Source: Zygnema cylindricum
Lineage: Eukaryota > Streptophyta > Zygnematophyceae > Zygnematales > Zygnemataceae
Length of the DNA stretch: 64,000 nt
Reading direction: 5' to 3'
Assembly: GCA_037447655.1 (NCBI GenBank)
Contig: JBBHKE010001395.1
Span: forward strand, 682,001-746,000
In this document: piece by piece, positions 33,767 through 44,883 of the stretch
Layout: every line of letters starts with the position of its first letter
How positions within the stretch are numbered: the first letter of the stretch is position 1
Made by a program: the position numbers and the translations under genes
The notes under the pieces: generated by a model
What the model was told of the DNA's origin: nothing
Databases searched by the model: none
The model's input: only the letters and a program-made list of their open reading frames with translations

Positions 33767-34760
33767 TGTAGAAATTAATGGTCATTTTTAGTATTTTCTA
33801 GGTCTAAAATGAAAGGCAGAAAAGAAGCCGAGGCAATCTGCTTCTAACTCCTCTCTTTAGCTTCCACACTTGTGGCAATCACTAAAAGTTGAAAAGGAAG
33901 GTAGAGTCATGGCTGCCTATGTTGCTTAAACGATAGAGAGACAGATGTAAGATTTTGGTAGATTTACCAAAATATAATTGACGGACCTAGGATTTGATCT
34001 TAGTACCTGCCGTCCGTCAATTTTAAAATAGACGGTAGCTTTATCCTATAGACTAAGATCGGTGCTGTGACATATAGGGTTTGACAAATATATATAAACT
34101 GTGAAGCGTGAACTAATTCATTTAACTGAAACTATCGACGTCGCTCATGGATACACGTTTGTAAAGTACGGAGTACGATATGGTTCCGAAACGGATACCG
34201 CGCATTTTTTTTTGACAGCGAAACAAATATCGCGCAACGTTTTATGATGGCTACAATTTAAACCCGGTTTTAATCGGACGGCCGCGAAAGATGCCGAGAT
34301 CGCAAAATTGGATTTTGGCGGTTTTCGATCACCGCCACATCGATTGACACGTGGCACGACCACATTGGATTACGCCACCTCCGAGGATTACAGGAACGAA
34401 TCCAGATATGACATCTGTCAATTGGTTAGCCATATCGTAAGCCATGTCGTAAAATAGACGTACAAAAAGTTCATCGGCACTTGTACCTTTCTGTACGACA
34501 CAGTATTTTGATTGGTACCGTACTTCACTAGATACAGTTTTAAAGAGAGATAGGACTTAGGAAATTTGGTAGATAAAACCCTCTCTCCTAGAGAGCCTTT
34601 GTACAAAAGGTCAACTTTGACCCTCCATAACTAACTGCTCAGGGGAGAAAATTAAGAGATTTTTTTTGCTATCAACTTAGGGGAGTCTTGCCTTCACAAT
34701 GGTGGTGGTGGTCAGAGTTTTTGTATGCCACGGTGGCATTATTTTTTTTGAAACACAAAG
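33767..34760 (+). repeat. 5' LTR of copia-C, first part
   Basis: Runs to the copia-D insertion at CAAAG (34756-34760, repeated at 41962-41966). The remaining 69 bp continue at 41967-42035. The ATG expected 20 nt before the LTR end is mutated here (ATAGAGG) but intact in the right LTR. Confidence 0.9.
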
Positions 34761-35813
34761 TGAAACTTTGAGACCTCCATAAGTCCTCAGAGTGGACAGC
34801 TTCCAAGAAGCCTATAGGATAACCCTGACCCCTTTGTGTTTCAGAAAAAACAACTGCCACCCTGGCAGACAATAAATCTGACCAAATTAACCCTGTGAAG
34901 GCAAGACTCCCCTAAGTCGATAGCAAAAAGAATCTCTGAATTTGCTCCCCTGAGCAGTAAGTTATGGAGGGTCAAAGTTGACCTTTTGTACAAAAGCTCT
35001 CTGGGAGAGAGGGTCCTATCTCCTAATTTTTCTAAGTCCTATCTCTCTCACAGACTCTATCTACTGATGTACGGAGCCAACCACATTTTAGTTCCGTACA
35101 AAAAAGTACAGCTACCGTTGTACTTTCTGTACGGACACTGTACGACATGGCCTAAATGTCGACACGTGGTATGTCCGGATTCGCTCCCTTAATCCTCGGA
35201 GATGCCGCGATCCAATGTCATTCCGCCACGTGTCTTCCGATATGGCGATGACCAAAAACCGCCAAAATCCTCTTCCGCGATCTCGACGTTAATTCCGACC
35301 GTCCGATTAAATTCACATTTAATCGTAGCCGTAGTAAATACATGCGCGGTATTGGTTTCATTAAATAAATAAATGCTCGGTATTGGTTTTTTATCCGTAC
35401 CATAATCCGTACTTTTACATTACTGGATCTTTGTATCCTGTAAATAGTTACAGTTAAATGAATTATTCCTACCTGATAATGTTTAATTAAATATCAAACC
35501 ATATAGTACGTAACATTAGTGAAAGACTTAACGATTAAGGCTACCAGCTACCGGTTGTCTGCCGTCCGGTAGGTAACACGATCAAATCCTGTGGCCGGCA
35601 CATACCTTTTAGTAAATAAACCCCTAACTAATATATATTTCCCGTAAACCTCTGGATAGCCTAGGTAGCCATGGCTCTAGCTCCCTCTCCAATTTCTTAG
35701 TGACTGCGACAAGTTTGAGAGTTGGAGAGAGAAGTTAGAGGTAGACTGCCTCGGCTTCTTTCTTATTACTATTCAGACCTAGAAAATACTTTAAAAGACC
35801 ATTAATTTCTACA
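34761..35813 (-). repeat. 3' LTR of copia-D
   Basis: 1053 bp, plus-strand TGAAACTTTGAG...TTTCTACA. On the minus strand the preceding purine tract is AAAATAAGGGGAG (35814-35826). Confidence 0.93.
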
Positions 35814-35826
35814 CTCCCCTTATTTT

Positions 35827-36108
35827 CTAGTCAATCTTTAATTTCAGACCACACTTTTCCCTGCTCAAAATTAGCTTAGGGGAAGGCACAGGTTTGGTCA
35901 TCATATCTGCTACCATCTCACTATCTGGTCGGTACTCTAAACTGATTATTTTGTTTTCTACTTTCTCTCTAACAAAGCTGAGTCTGATGTCCATGTGTTT
36001 GGCTTTAAAATGATGTTTAGGATTGGCAGAAATAGCGATTGCTGCCTGATTATCACAAAAAAATTGTGCACACCACTCTTAAGGTGACCAAGCTCACCAA
36101 GAAAAAAC
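35827..36108 (-). pseudogene. Copia-D RNase H C-terminal fragment
   Basis: The minus strand continues the RNase H after solo LTR G: LGELGHLKSG near 36065-36100, then DNQAAIAIS, KHMDIRLSFVREKVE and a MVADMMTKP tail. This block is typical of the copia pol C-terminus. Confidence 0.8.
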
Positions 36109-36846
36109 TGTTGTTCTGAGACAAGTGCTGGTACTGAAGATGAAGAAGATGCAGCAGTAGTCATCGTAGAACAAATCAAGAGAGGAAGCTTGCACAAATA
36201 CCGATGGCTGAACATAAACTTTGACAGACTATAACTTTCAGAAAAATGCTCCAAACGTCTTGAAAATTTGCCACAATTGAGATAACATACAAAGGAACAC
36301 ACACACAATATTTCAAATAATTCCGCGCACAAATCTCTGAGATATGTAGAAATGAAATTACATAAAATTGAGAGTACAGTTTTCATATCATTTGTTCCTA
36401 AAAATCAAATTCACTAAGTCCTACTTTTATACACCGAAACTACACTAAGCTGTACGGAGGCATTCCAGCCGTACATCTAACATTCTATCACAAATATTTA
36501 CACCGAAGTTCAGACAACGTAAAGTGATAATGATCTAGTCACGCCTCGTCACTATTTGTTGGCGGCGGCTGTCAGCGGTCCGATTAGAGGATTTGGCACC
36601 GTATAATTGACTTCACGAAGTCCAGTGGTCCTACCGAATTTCCGTACGTCCACGGAGGACATACTCACGCATTCTCCCAAGTGACGACACGTGTCCCAAG
36701 TGTGAATGAACCGTGAACTCCCAACTTCACTGTCACACTAATTTCGGTAAGTACTGAACCGAACTCAACCAAAAATAGCTTAAGTCCTGAACAGCTCTCT
36801 CTCACAGCTGAGGCATAAAGAGGACTAAAGCTTTCTAAAAACAACA
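36109..36846. mobile_element. Solo LTR G in copia-D, TSD AAAAC
   Basis: 738 bp with TG...CA ends (TGTTGTTCTGAGACAAG...TTCTAAAAACAACA) flanked by AAAAC at 36104-36108 and 36847-36851. It splits the RNase H frame of copia-D between ELMW and GELGHLKSG. Its terminal bases resemble the LTRs of E and F, but the body is different, so it is likely a separate family left by LTR-LTR recombination. Confidence 0.85.
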
Positions 36847-36851
36847 AAAAC

Positions 36852-37125
36852 TTAACCACATCAATTCTATTAAAGCAGAGCAAGAGGCCATATACTCAGC
36901 CTCCATGGTGGACTGAGCAATAACTTTTTGTTGTTTGCTACTCCAACAGCAAGCCCCATCACCCACATATAATACATATCCAGAAGTGCATCTCCTCATC
37001 GGAGCATCACCATAACTGGCATCACTCCAAGTAGTGATGTCAGTATTCTCCCCACCCAAATGCAACCATACATCCCTAGTTCCTATCAACTATCTAAGGA
37101 CTCTCTTAGCTGCCTCCCAATCCCT
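36852..37125 (-). pseudogene. Copia-D RNase H, central part
   Basis: The minus strand reads LIGTRDVWLHLGGENTD, YGDAPMRRCTSGYVLYVGDG and EAEYMASCS, the RNase H core. Two stops (NAPT* and VLR*) separate it from the RT frame. Confidence 0.85.
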
Positions 37126-38991
37126 CTAAGTGGGAGCATTTAGACTTCTACTTAGCACTCCTACAGCTGTAGCTAAATCTGGTCGGGTAGAATTCATAAA
37201 ATAGATTAGACTTCCCACTACTTGCCTGTAAGGAATAGTCTGTATGAACTTCTGTTCTTCAAGAGATAATTCCTCATCTAAGACTATGACTCCTTCTTCC
37301 TCACTCCCGTCACTTCCCTTCTTCAACTCCATTGGAGTTGTACAACTATTAGCTTTATATATTTGAAATTTTTCTAGCATGTTCCTTATTGCTTCCTTTT
37401 GAGTCAATCTTATAATTTTTCTTTTTCGGTCTCTTTCTAATTGAATTCCCAAAATATATTTTGCTTCCCCAATATCCTTCATTTGAAATCTCCCCTTAAG
37501 ATCGGTTTTCAGTTTATTAATTTTTTCCATTGATTTACTTAAAATAAGCAAATCATCAACATAAATTGCAATAAATATAAAACCTTCCTCATCTTCGAAA
37601 ACATAGATTGAGTGATCTGAGCTGATCCGGATATATCCCAGACCGATAAGAAACTCATCAAGCTTCTTATTCCATTGTCGAGGCGCCTGTTTCAAACCAT
37701 AAAGAGATTTAATCCGCCGGCATACCTTACTCTCCTCTCTTTCCTCCACAAACCCTTCGGGTTGTCGCATGAAGATCTCCTCTTCCATTTCTCTATGCAA
37801 AAAGGCTGTCTTGATGTCCATTTGGTGCACTTCCATGTCTTCCACTGCTGCCAGGCTGAAAAGTATGCGGACGGAGGGAAATCTGACCACCGGGGCAAAG
37901 GTTTCCTCGTAGTCAATTCCTTCCTTTTGTGTAAATCCCTTTGCCACTAGTCGGGCCTTGTAGCGCTCGATTGTGTTATGTGGGTTGAGTTTTAATTTGA
38001 AAACCCACTTACAACCGATTCGTTTTCTGTTAGATGGACAATCCACCAGCTCCCAAGTATTGGCTACCATAATTAAGGCCATCTCCTCATTGATGGCTGT
38101 CTTCCACCGGTTTCTTTCTGGACAAGTCATCGCCTCTCTATAAGTTTGAGGTTCATCTTGATGAGATAGTTTAGTTACCTTGTTATTAACCTGTTTTTCT
38201 TGCAGTCTTTTGCTACTTTTCCTTCCCGCCTCAAAATCGAAGGCCAGAATAGATGGTTTTTGTGGATTCTTTCGAACAAACTCGGCTTCTCCCCTATCTC
38301 TTGATTCCGAATCAATTTCCACCACATCTTCCGCCTCGGTTAGAGTTGTCACTAGAGTTTCCACAGCCGAGTCCTTTTCGGTCTGATTTGTACCTGTAAG
38401 AATGTCATCTTCTGTAAAACTTGGATAGTTAGGAAGCTCAAAGTCATCGGAATTTTCTGACTCAAATCTGATTTTTACTGACTTTGTATATTTGAAGGGA
38501 TCCACAAACTTTCCTTCATCCATAACTACTAGATGCTTTACTAAGATTATATCTTCACTTTTTAGATCATAAACTCTATATCCTTTAACATCCTCGTCAT
38601 ATCCTAATAAGTATCCCAGTTTTCCTTTAGGATCTAGCTTCCAATTAAACCGATCTGTATCTAGACTGAATACTTGACTGCCGAAAACCTTTAAGTGAGA
38701 TATGTCTGGTTTCTGGCCTGTCCATCTCTCATAAGGTGTTTGATCTTTTATAGCTGAAGTAAGAACTCTATTTTTGAGGTAATTAGCACAGTTCATTGCT
38801 TCTGCCCAAAACCTTTTTCCTATCTTCTTATCTGACAACATACTTCTAGCACTATCACTTAGTGTTCTATTTAACCTTTCAGCTACCCCATTCTGTTCCG
38901 AGTTTTCTGGAACTGTCTTTTGGTGTTGGACCCGATCTTCCCTCAAGAAAATCCTCAAACTGGTTAGAAGTATACTCTCCACCATTGTCAC
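37126..38991 (-). CDS. Copia-D integrase C-terminus, reverse transcriptase and RNase H N-terminus (open, 621 codons)
   Basis: The longest intact retrotransposon frame in the window. From its N-terminus: [20 protein letters not shown] (integrase catalytic Glu), [15 protein letters not shown], the integrase C-terminal region ([23 protein letters not shown]), an acidic linker (residues 190-300), and then RT with [63 protein letters not shown] and YVDD at 37552-37563. RT copies element RNA into cDNA in cytoplasmic particles. The first residues are out of frame with upstream integrase because of a one-base change at about 38940. Confidence 0.93.
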   Translation of the reverse strand: MTMVESILLTSLRIFLREDRVQHQKTVPENSEQNGVAERLNRTLSDSARSMLSDKKIGKRFWAEAMNCANYLKNRVLTSAIKDQTPYERWTGQKPDISHLKVFGSQVFSLDTDRFNWKLDPKGKLGYLLGYDEDVKGYRVYDLKSEDIILVKHLVVMDEGKFVDPFKYTKSVKIRFESENSDDFELPNYPSFTEDDILTGTNQTEKDSAVETLVTTLTEAEDVVEIDSESRDRGEAEFVRKNPQKPSILAFDFEAGRKSSKRLQEKQVNNKVTKLSHQDEPQTYREAMTCPERNRWKTAINEEMALIMVANTWELVDCPSNRKRIGCKWVFKLKLNPHNTIERYKARLVAKGFTQKEGIDYEETFAPVVRFPSVRILFSLAAVEDMEVHQMDIKTAFLHREMEEEIFMRQPEGFVEEREESKVCRRIKSLYGLKQAPRQWNKKLDEFLIGLGYIRISSDHSIYVFEDEEGFIFIAIYVDDLLILSKSMEKINKLKTDLKGRFQMKDIGEAKYILGIQLERDRKRKIIRLTQKEAIRNMLEKFQIYKANSCTTPMELKKGSDGSEEEGVIVLDEELSLEEQKFIQTIPYRQVVGSLIYFMNSTRPDLATAVGVLSRSLNAPT

Positions 38992-39091
38992 TCCTTATTC
39001 TCTTGATTGGAGTTTCATGGAGTTTTTCACTCCATGCTTTATATTGTCTAAAACAATCTTGAGCTTCGGACTTGTTTTTCAAAAAATACAC
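38879..39091 (-). pseudogene. Copia-D integrase core segment
   Basis: The minus strand reads [20 protein letters not shown] and [18 protein letters not shown], carrying the second catalytic Asp. It is separated from the upstream frame by a TGA at 39089-39091 (copia-A has Ser-Arg here) and from the downstream frame by a one-base indel after FEDFL. Confidence 0.88.
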
Positions 39092-40147
39092 TCAGAAATA
39101 CCGAGACCAATCATCAGTGATAGTCATCATAAATCTTTTCCCCCCCGGTGAGGGCACTTTAGCCGGTCCCCAAATATCTGTGTGTACTAGATCTAGAAGT
39201 TTTTCTCCCTTGTAGGTGGTTGTTTTAGGAAAGGGTAATCTGTGTGCTTTACCTTGAGCATACCCACTAGAATCACTTATATTATCACTCTCACTGAACT
39301 TAATCCCTTCCACCACTCCCATCTTTTTCATCTCTCTTAACTTGTCTAGATTCACATGCCCAAGCCTCTTATGCCACATCATAATATCATGAACACCAAC
39401 ATAATAAAGTTTCTTCGTTTCATTACTTAAAACCAGCCTAAACATCCCATGGCTACCTTTATCAGCAATGAAATAGACATCCTCCTCAAAACTAACAGTA
39501 AGGACTCCTTCCCTAGTGCTAGTAAAAAAACCCTTATCATCTAATACAGATGTAGAGATGAGGTTTTTGTTCAGCTCCGGAATAAACAATACATCGGAGA
39601 ATGTTACTATAGATGTCTTTCCTTCTACTAACACTTTCAGATCTACCGATCCTACAAGAGTAGTGGTGACTATCCTCCCATCCCCGTACTCTATCTCTAC
39701 GGTGTGAATATTTGTTATCGTAGTGAACAGGTGCCTATCCTTACACATGTGCATGGAGGCACCTGAATCTACAATCCAGCCTGCTTCACCTTTCAATCCG
39801 CCGTAAGCACATTTCTGCCTTCGTGGAATTTCGACCTCGTTTTTCGCCTCCAACTCCTCATCTAAAAGGAGCTCATCGTCCTCGTCCTCGGATTCCGCCT
39901 CATGTACTTGTGTCACAAGGGCCTTTTTCTTTCCTCTCGGGGTACCACCGGTTTGCCCCTCCTTTAACAAGCGCTCGGTTAGCTTAGTGCACTCTGCCAT
40001 ATAGTGCTCAGGTTTCTTACAAAAATGACATAAACCTTTGGGAGACCTTGGTCCAAACTCGTCCGTCTGATTTTTCTGCTCCCTCCCCCCATAGTTTCCG
40101 ACCGGTTTCCAGGAATCCTTGTTCCTCCTATCAGTCGCAGTTGCCAA
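39092..40147 (-). CDS. Copia-D gag C-terminus, protease and integrase N-terminus (open, 351 codons)
   Basis: Contains the zinc knuckle CHFCKKPEHYMAEC, protease WIVDSGASMHMCKDRHLFT with an intact DSG, pre-integrase HDIMMWHKRLGHVNLDKL, and the start of the integrase core [16 protein letters not shown]. The HHCC finger lacks Cys in [12 protein letters not shown], as in copia-A and -C. It is in the same frame as gag: only the TGA at 40172-40174 separates them, where copia-A has CGA. Confidence 0.92.
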   Translation of the reverse strand: MATATDRRNKDSWKPVGNYGGREQKNQTDEFGPRSPKGLCHFCKKPEHYMAECTKLTERLLKEGQTGGTPRGKKKALVTQVHEAESEDEDDELLLDEELEAKNEVEIPRRQKCAYGGLKGEAGWIVDSGASMHMCKDRHLFTTITNIHTVEIEYGDGRIVTTTLVGSVDLKVLVEGKTSIVTFSDVLFIPELNKNLISTSVLDDKGFFTSTREGVLTVSFEEDVYFIADKGSHGMFRLVLSNETKKLYYVGVHDIMMWHKRLGHVNLDKLREMKKMGVVEGIKFSESDNISDSSGYAQGKAHRLPFPKTTTYKGEKLLDLVHTDIWGPAKVPSPGGKRFMMTITDDWSRYF

Positions 40148-40171
40148 GGCCTGGCCACTCTTTCCTCCCCT

Positions 40172-40927
40172 TCAGATCTCAATCGTATTATCTTGAACGA
40201 GAATCATCCCTACCACTGAGTTCCATATCCACCTTGAGTCCGGCAAGTCCTGCACACGGTTGACTATGTTCTCAAACTTATCAGGTAACTTCATCAGTAA
40301 ACAGTTAACCTTTTCTTTTTCACTAAAATATTTTCCCGCACTCTCTAGCTCCATGAAGAGTGTAGCACGCTCATTGCAAAAATCCAACATCTTCCCCCCT
40401 TTGTATACATACTCATTAACTTTCTGATCAGCCAACTGTTGTTGCTGAATCGTACCACTTCGGTACATCTCTATGAGAGCCATCCAAAGATCGGATGCCT
40501 TTTCTACCTGCAAATGAGGACATGCAAGTCCTTGAGTGAGATGGCGTAGGATAAAGTGCTTTGCCGCCATATTGTTGAAGTCCCAGGTTTCAATATCATT
40601 CTCTTTGTTCCTCGGAATAGGTGACATGAATGCCGAACCAGTTGCTATGGGTGTGGTCGCCTCCTTCTCCTTTCCTTTGTCCACCACCTCTCCTTCCTTT
40701 GTTTCCTCCGTTGAAGGTGGATCCTCTTTCCTGGTGAATTTGCTTTTTCCAAACCCTGGAGGGATTCCAAGACTTGATGGACACCCCAACCGTCCACTCA
40801 CTATCCCCCAAAACCTTTTTTCGCATAGATCTCCTATCATCATACTTTCCCAGTATATGGAGCCAGTTCCATTAAAGATTGGTACCCTAGAGGATGGGCC
40901 CATAACCTGAAACTCTGAGACCTCCAT
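40172..40927 (-). CDS. Copia-D gag, starting inside the LTR
   Basis: 251 codons. The ATG at 40927-40925 lies 20 nt inside the 5' LTR; the reading frame crosses the LTR end and the primer-binding site and continues VPIFNGTGSIYWESMMIGDL, the copia gag core. Later segments include MAAKHFILRHLTQGLACPHL and the YKGGKMLDFCNERATLFMEL helix. An in-frame ATG in the primer site (40903-40901) is an equally likely start. It ends at a point-mutation TGA; the family frame continues into the zinc knuckle and pol. Confidence 0.9.
   Translation of the reverse strand: MEVSEFQVMGPSSRVPIFNGTGSIYWESMMIGDLCEKRFWGIVSGRLGCPSSLGIPPGFGKSKFTRKEDPPSTEETKEGEVVDKGKEKEATTPIATGSAFMSPIPRNKENDIETWDFNNMAAKHFILRHLTQGLACPHLQVEKASDLWMALIEMYRSGTIQQQQLADQKVNEYVYKGGKMLDFCNERATLFMELESAGKYFSEKEKVNCLLMKLPDKFENIVNRVQDLPDSRWIWNSVVGMILVQDNTIEI
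40893..40907 (-). promoter_or_regulatory. Primer-binding site of copia-D
   Basis: The minus strand GGTTATGGGCCCATC abuts the LTR and is complementary to the initiator tRNA-Met anticodon arm. It is read by gag. Confidence 0.85.
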
Positions 40928-41961
40928 AAGTCCTTAGAGTGGACATCTTCCAAGAAGCCTTTAGGATAACCTTGACCCCATTGTGTTTCAGAAAAAAAAA
41001 CTGCCACCTTGGCACACAATAACTCTAACCAACTTCACCCTTGTGAAGGCAAGACTCCCCTGAGTCGATAGCAAAAAGAATCTCTGAATTTGCTCCCCTG
41101 AGCAGTATGTTATGGAGGGTCAAAGTTGACTTTTTGTTCAGAAGCTCTCTGGAAGAAAGGGTCCTATCTCCTAATTTTTCTAGGTCTTATCTCTCTCACA
41201 GACTCTATATACAGATGTACGGAGCCAATAAGATTACAGTTTCGTACACAAGGTACAGCTGCCGGTGTACTTTCTGTACGGACACTGTACGACATGGCCT
41301 AAATGTCGACACGTGGTATGTCCGGATTCGCTCCCTTAATCCTCGAAGATGCCGCGATCCAATATCATTCCGCCACGTGTCATCCGATGTGGCGATGACC
41401 AAAAACCGCCAAAATCCTCTTCCGCGATCTCGGTGTTAATTCCGACCGTCCGATTAAATTCACATTTAATCGTAGCCGTAATAAATACATGCGCGGTATT
41501 CGTTTCATTAAATAAATAAATGCGCGGTATTGGTTTATTATCCGTACCATAATCCGTACTTTTACATTACTGGATCTATGTATCCTATAAACAGTTACAG
41601 TTAAATGAATTATCCTACCTGATAATGTTTAATTAAATATCGAACCATATAGTACGTAGCATTAGTTAAAGACTTAACGGCTAAGGCTACCGGCTACAGG
41701 TTCTCTGCCGTCCGGTAGGTATCACGATCAAATCCTGTGGCCGGCACATACCTTTTAGTAAATAAACCCCTACCTAATATATATTTCCCGTAAACCTCTG
41801 GATAGCCTAGGTAGCCATGGCTCTAGCTCCCTCTCCAATTTCTCAGTGACTGCAACAAGTTTGAGAGTTGGAGAGAGAAGTTAAAGGTATACTGACTCGG
41901 CTTCTTTTTATATTTCTATTTAGACCTAGAAAATACTTTAAATGGACCATTAATTTCTACA
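40908..41961 (-). repeat. 5' LTR of copia-D
   Basis: 1054 bp, followed on the plus strand by the CAAAG duplication. About 17 differences from the left LTR in the first 170 bases by eye. Confidence 0.93.
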
Positions 41962-41966
41962 CAAAG

Positions 41967-42050
41967 GTGTCAGGGTTATCCTTGAGGCTTCGTGTGAGCT
42001 GCTTACTCTGAAAGCCAATAGAGGTCTGAGTTACAAGTTATGGACCCACC
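41967..42050 (+). repeat. End of copia-C 5' LTR and its primer-binding site
   Basis: The LTR ends at 42035 (GAGTTACA). AGTTATGGACCCACC (42036-42050) is the half-tRNA primer site with two changes from copia-A. The ATG within it is in frame with DPPSRVPIFNGAG of gag. Confidence 0.85.
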
Positions 42051-42508
42051 CTCTAGGGTGCCCATCTTTAATGGAGCAGGCTTCATATACTAGGAGAGTA
42101 TGATGACACGAGCTCTATGTAAGAAAAGGTTTTGAGATATAGTGAGTGGACGGGTGAGGCGTCCACCCAATCTTGACATCCCTCCAAGGTTTGGAGGAAG
42201 CAGATTCACCAGAGATGCAGATCCATCTCCAACGGAGGAGACAAATGAAAGCAAGGTGGTGAAGAAAGGAAAGGAGAAAGAGACGATCACACCGATAACA
42301 ACCGGTTCGGCATTCATGTCACCTATTTTGAAGAACAAAGAGAATAATACCAATACTTGGAACTACAACAATATGGCGGCAAATCACTTCATCCATGCCA
42401 TCTTACTCAACGACTTGCATCTTCTCATTTGCAGGTAGAGAGGACATCCGATTTTTGGGTAGCTCTCATAGAGATGTACCAAAATGGTACGATTCTGCAA
42501 CAAGAGTT
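42041..42508 (+). pseudogene. Copia-C gag, 5' part
   Basis: Reads MDPPSRVPIFNGAG, then stops (FIY*), and resumes as IPPRFGGSRFTRDADPSPTE and NTWNYNNMAANHFIHAILL. It ends where element E is inserted. Diverged from copia-A and -D gag but colinear. Confidence 0.85.
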
Positions 42509-42513
42509 GGCTG

Positions 42514-43990
42514 TGTTGTTCTTTGGTCTAAAATAGACCGCAGAAGCGACCCAAACTATCATGCAAAAAGCTAAGCAAAAATAGGTCGACGAACAATCAT
42601 ATGAAATGCATCCTCCATATGCGTACACAGACGCAACAAACAACATTTAGGGTTTCATGGAATAATCAACATAAATAAACCCTATGACAACATCTAAGGT
42701 TTGATGGAATAATCGACATAAACAAACCCTAGGACAAATGCATAAACAATGCATATCAAACATATATAAAACAACATAAATAAAAAATAACAAAAGAGTG
42801 CAATCTCACATAAACATTAAATAAAGAGAAGTATACCAATAAACACATTTACCCAAATGCATGACCTAATCGGCAACCCTAAAAGTTTACATCTTCGGTC
42901 CCCACTTTTACTAACCAGCATTGATGATTAATTCCTAACAAAGCTCATTCCTATATATACACTTGTGAGCTGTCAATGAATCACTAAGTGTCAAAATAAC
43001 CAACATACATTACGTAACTGTCATAAAGTCCTATTTTACCATAATAGACCACCACTAAGAATAAATTAATCTTAAGCGTACACCTGAAAGTCAAACAATC
43101 GTAAGCGTACACTTGTCTACAAGTACAACATCGTACACACACAAATTAAACTATCGAAAACCCTAATTGATCACTTAAATAAAGAATGCCATAATCAATA
43201 CTAAATTTATAATACACATAAGACAAAATAATGTTGTATCAAATATTTACACCGACGCGTCCGCAAAATACGCGTCATAAGCGACAACTCGCTTAGTCAC
43301 TCGTAGATAAATCCACGTAGTGAACCGACATCGTATATGCACGGTCCACCTAATTAACACGTCATCAAACAATACGATCCCTTGGAAATATCGGCGGATG
43401 CCATCCGCCTTCCACGTGTACCACGAATCACTTGTCAAACAATCCGGAACGTCCAAAAATAAATATCGTGTGATTGACGCGATTTCGCGTCACCACTACA
43501 TAAAAAATCTCGGCGGCCTATATCCGCCGTCCGTCGCTCTTAATCGGCACCCTTGATGTCGCGCCGCGTGGTCATAAAAAAAATCCACTTGTCGAAACCT
43601 CGTCAAACTATCCAAATTAGTCCGTACCGTTACTTTTGTTCCTCGTCATAAATGCGCCTGCCAAAAATAAGTACACCTGTCCCCAAAAAGATTCTATGTA
43701 CCGGCGGCGTCCTTTTTATATATCCCACGTGTCGCATTATGAACTTTACGTGCGACGTACCATTTTATCTTCGTCGATTATCTCACGTCGGATCGCTTCG
43801 CGATCCGCCGTCCATTTCCTCTCACATTTCGCGCCACTCAATTACTCCATTAATTTTACTCGTACATTTAATTCCCCCGAACCGCAAACTGTTCAAAACT
43901 CCACAGTACATCATGTAAAATATATACGCACGAAACGTCGCGTGCGCTCAAATTTCACATACGCACGAAACTAAATCTTCAAAAACAACA
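42514..43990 (-). repeat. 3' LTR of element E
   Basis: Nearly identical to the right copy. The minus-strand tract TTTTCGGGGGAG (43991-44002) directly upstream is a plausible polypurine primer. Short open frames inside the LTR occur in both copies and have no recognisable domain. Confidence 0.93.
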
Positions 43991-44868
43991 CTCCCCCGAA
44001 AATTTAGTTTTGTGCATCCATTATGCCACGTCATCAGCTGTCACACTGTCACCTCCTGCTGTCTCCTCCATCTGAATCCGCCAAATGCCTCCGCCAGAAT
44101 TTTCTCACTTGTTCCACCATCGCTTCCGCTAACTCCACATACCATCCAGATTTCATAATACATAATATATATATGATTTCATCTTCCGATTACAACAAAA
44201 ATAATTCCTTCCAATATCTAAATCCGGATTTACATTCCCAAAATTCTATCACAAATCAACTAAAAATTAAAGCCAAAAGGTCACACTAATAATATATCCT
44301 CGCTCAAATAATTCCTACCTCATTATAACAAATCTAGATTTCAATAATATTTTTTTTTCTTTTCATAAACTATCAAATCCCAAAATTTCCCATAAAAATT
44401 CATATACAAAATAGTATTTTCCAAAAATTCTAATAATGTCACATTTCGCAAAAATTTCCAACAACTCAAAATCTACATTACAACTCCAATTTTCAACAAT
44501 CATCGATCCACAAAATTTGGATCTCTCCACCACATGTCACAACTCCACCTTCCGGATCTCTCTCCCCCAAACGTCGAATCTCCATCTTCCACATCTCTCC
44601 ATCAAACGAATATGTATTTTCCAAAAATAAAATATCATTTCTCATAATTAATCATTTTCATTGAGGGTAGACATTTCGGCACTGTCACTAAGTTAACCCT
44701 TGGGGCGATGCAAGATTAAACTCGGCACATACCAATACTATGATAAGGCCGATCTCATGGGTACACAGACACCATTACTGCAATACAACCAGCAAGGACA
44801 ATATTAACCAGCTACAATGCGTGTGACAAAAACCTACATCGACTTAACCTAACATATGATAGATGGGG

Positions 44869-44883
44869 TGTGGGCCCATAACC
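44869..44883 (-). promoter_or_regulatory. Primer-binding site of element E
   Basis: The minus strand GGTTATGGGCCCACA abuts the LTR: the anticodon-arm (half-tRNA) type, as in copia-A and -D, in an element without coding capacity. Confidence 0.85.

Larger units (their letters stand above)
34761..41961 (-). mobile_element. Copia-D: Ty1/copia retrotransposon inside copia-C's LTR, TSD CAAAG
   Basis: A minus-strand element with LTRs at 34761-35813 and 40908-41961, flanked by CAAAG on both sides. It is closely related to copia-A. The primer-binding site is next to the right LTR. Gag-pol is the best preserved of the four copia copies: only a few point stops and one frameshift interrupt it before the RNase H region, which is split by solo LTR G (36109-36846). 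Confidence 0.95.
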
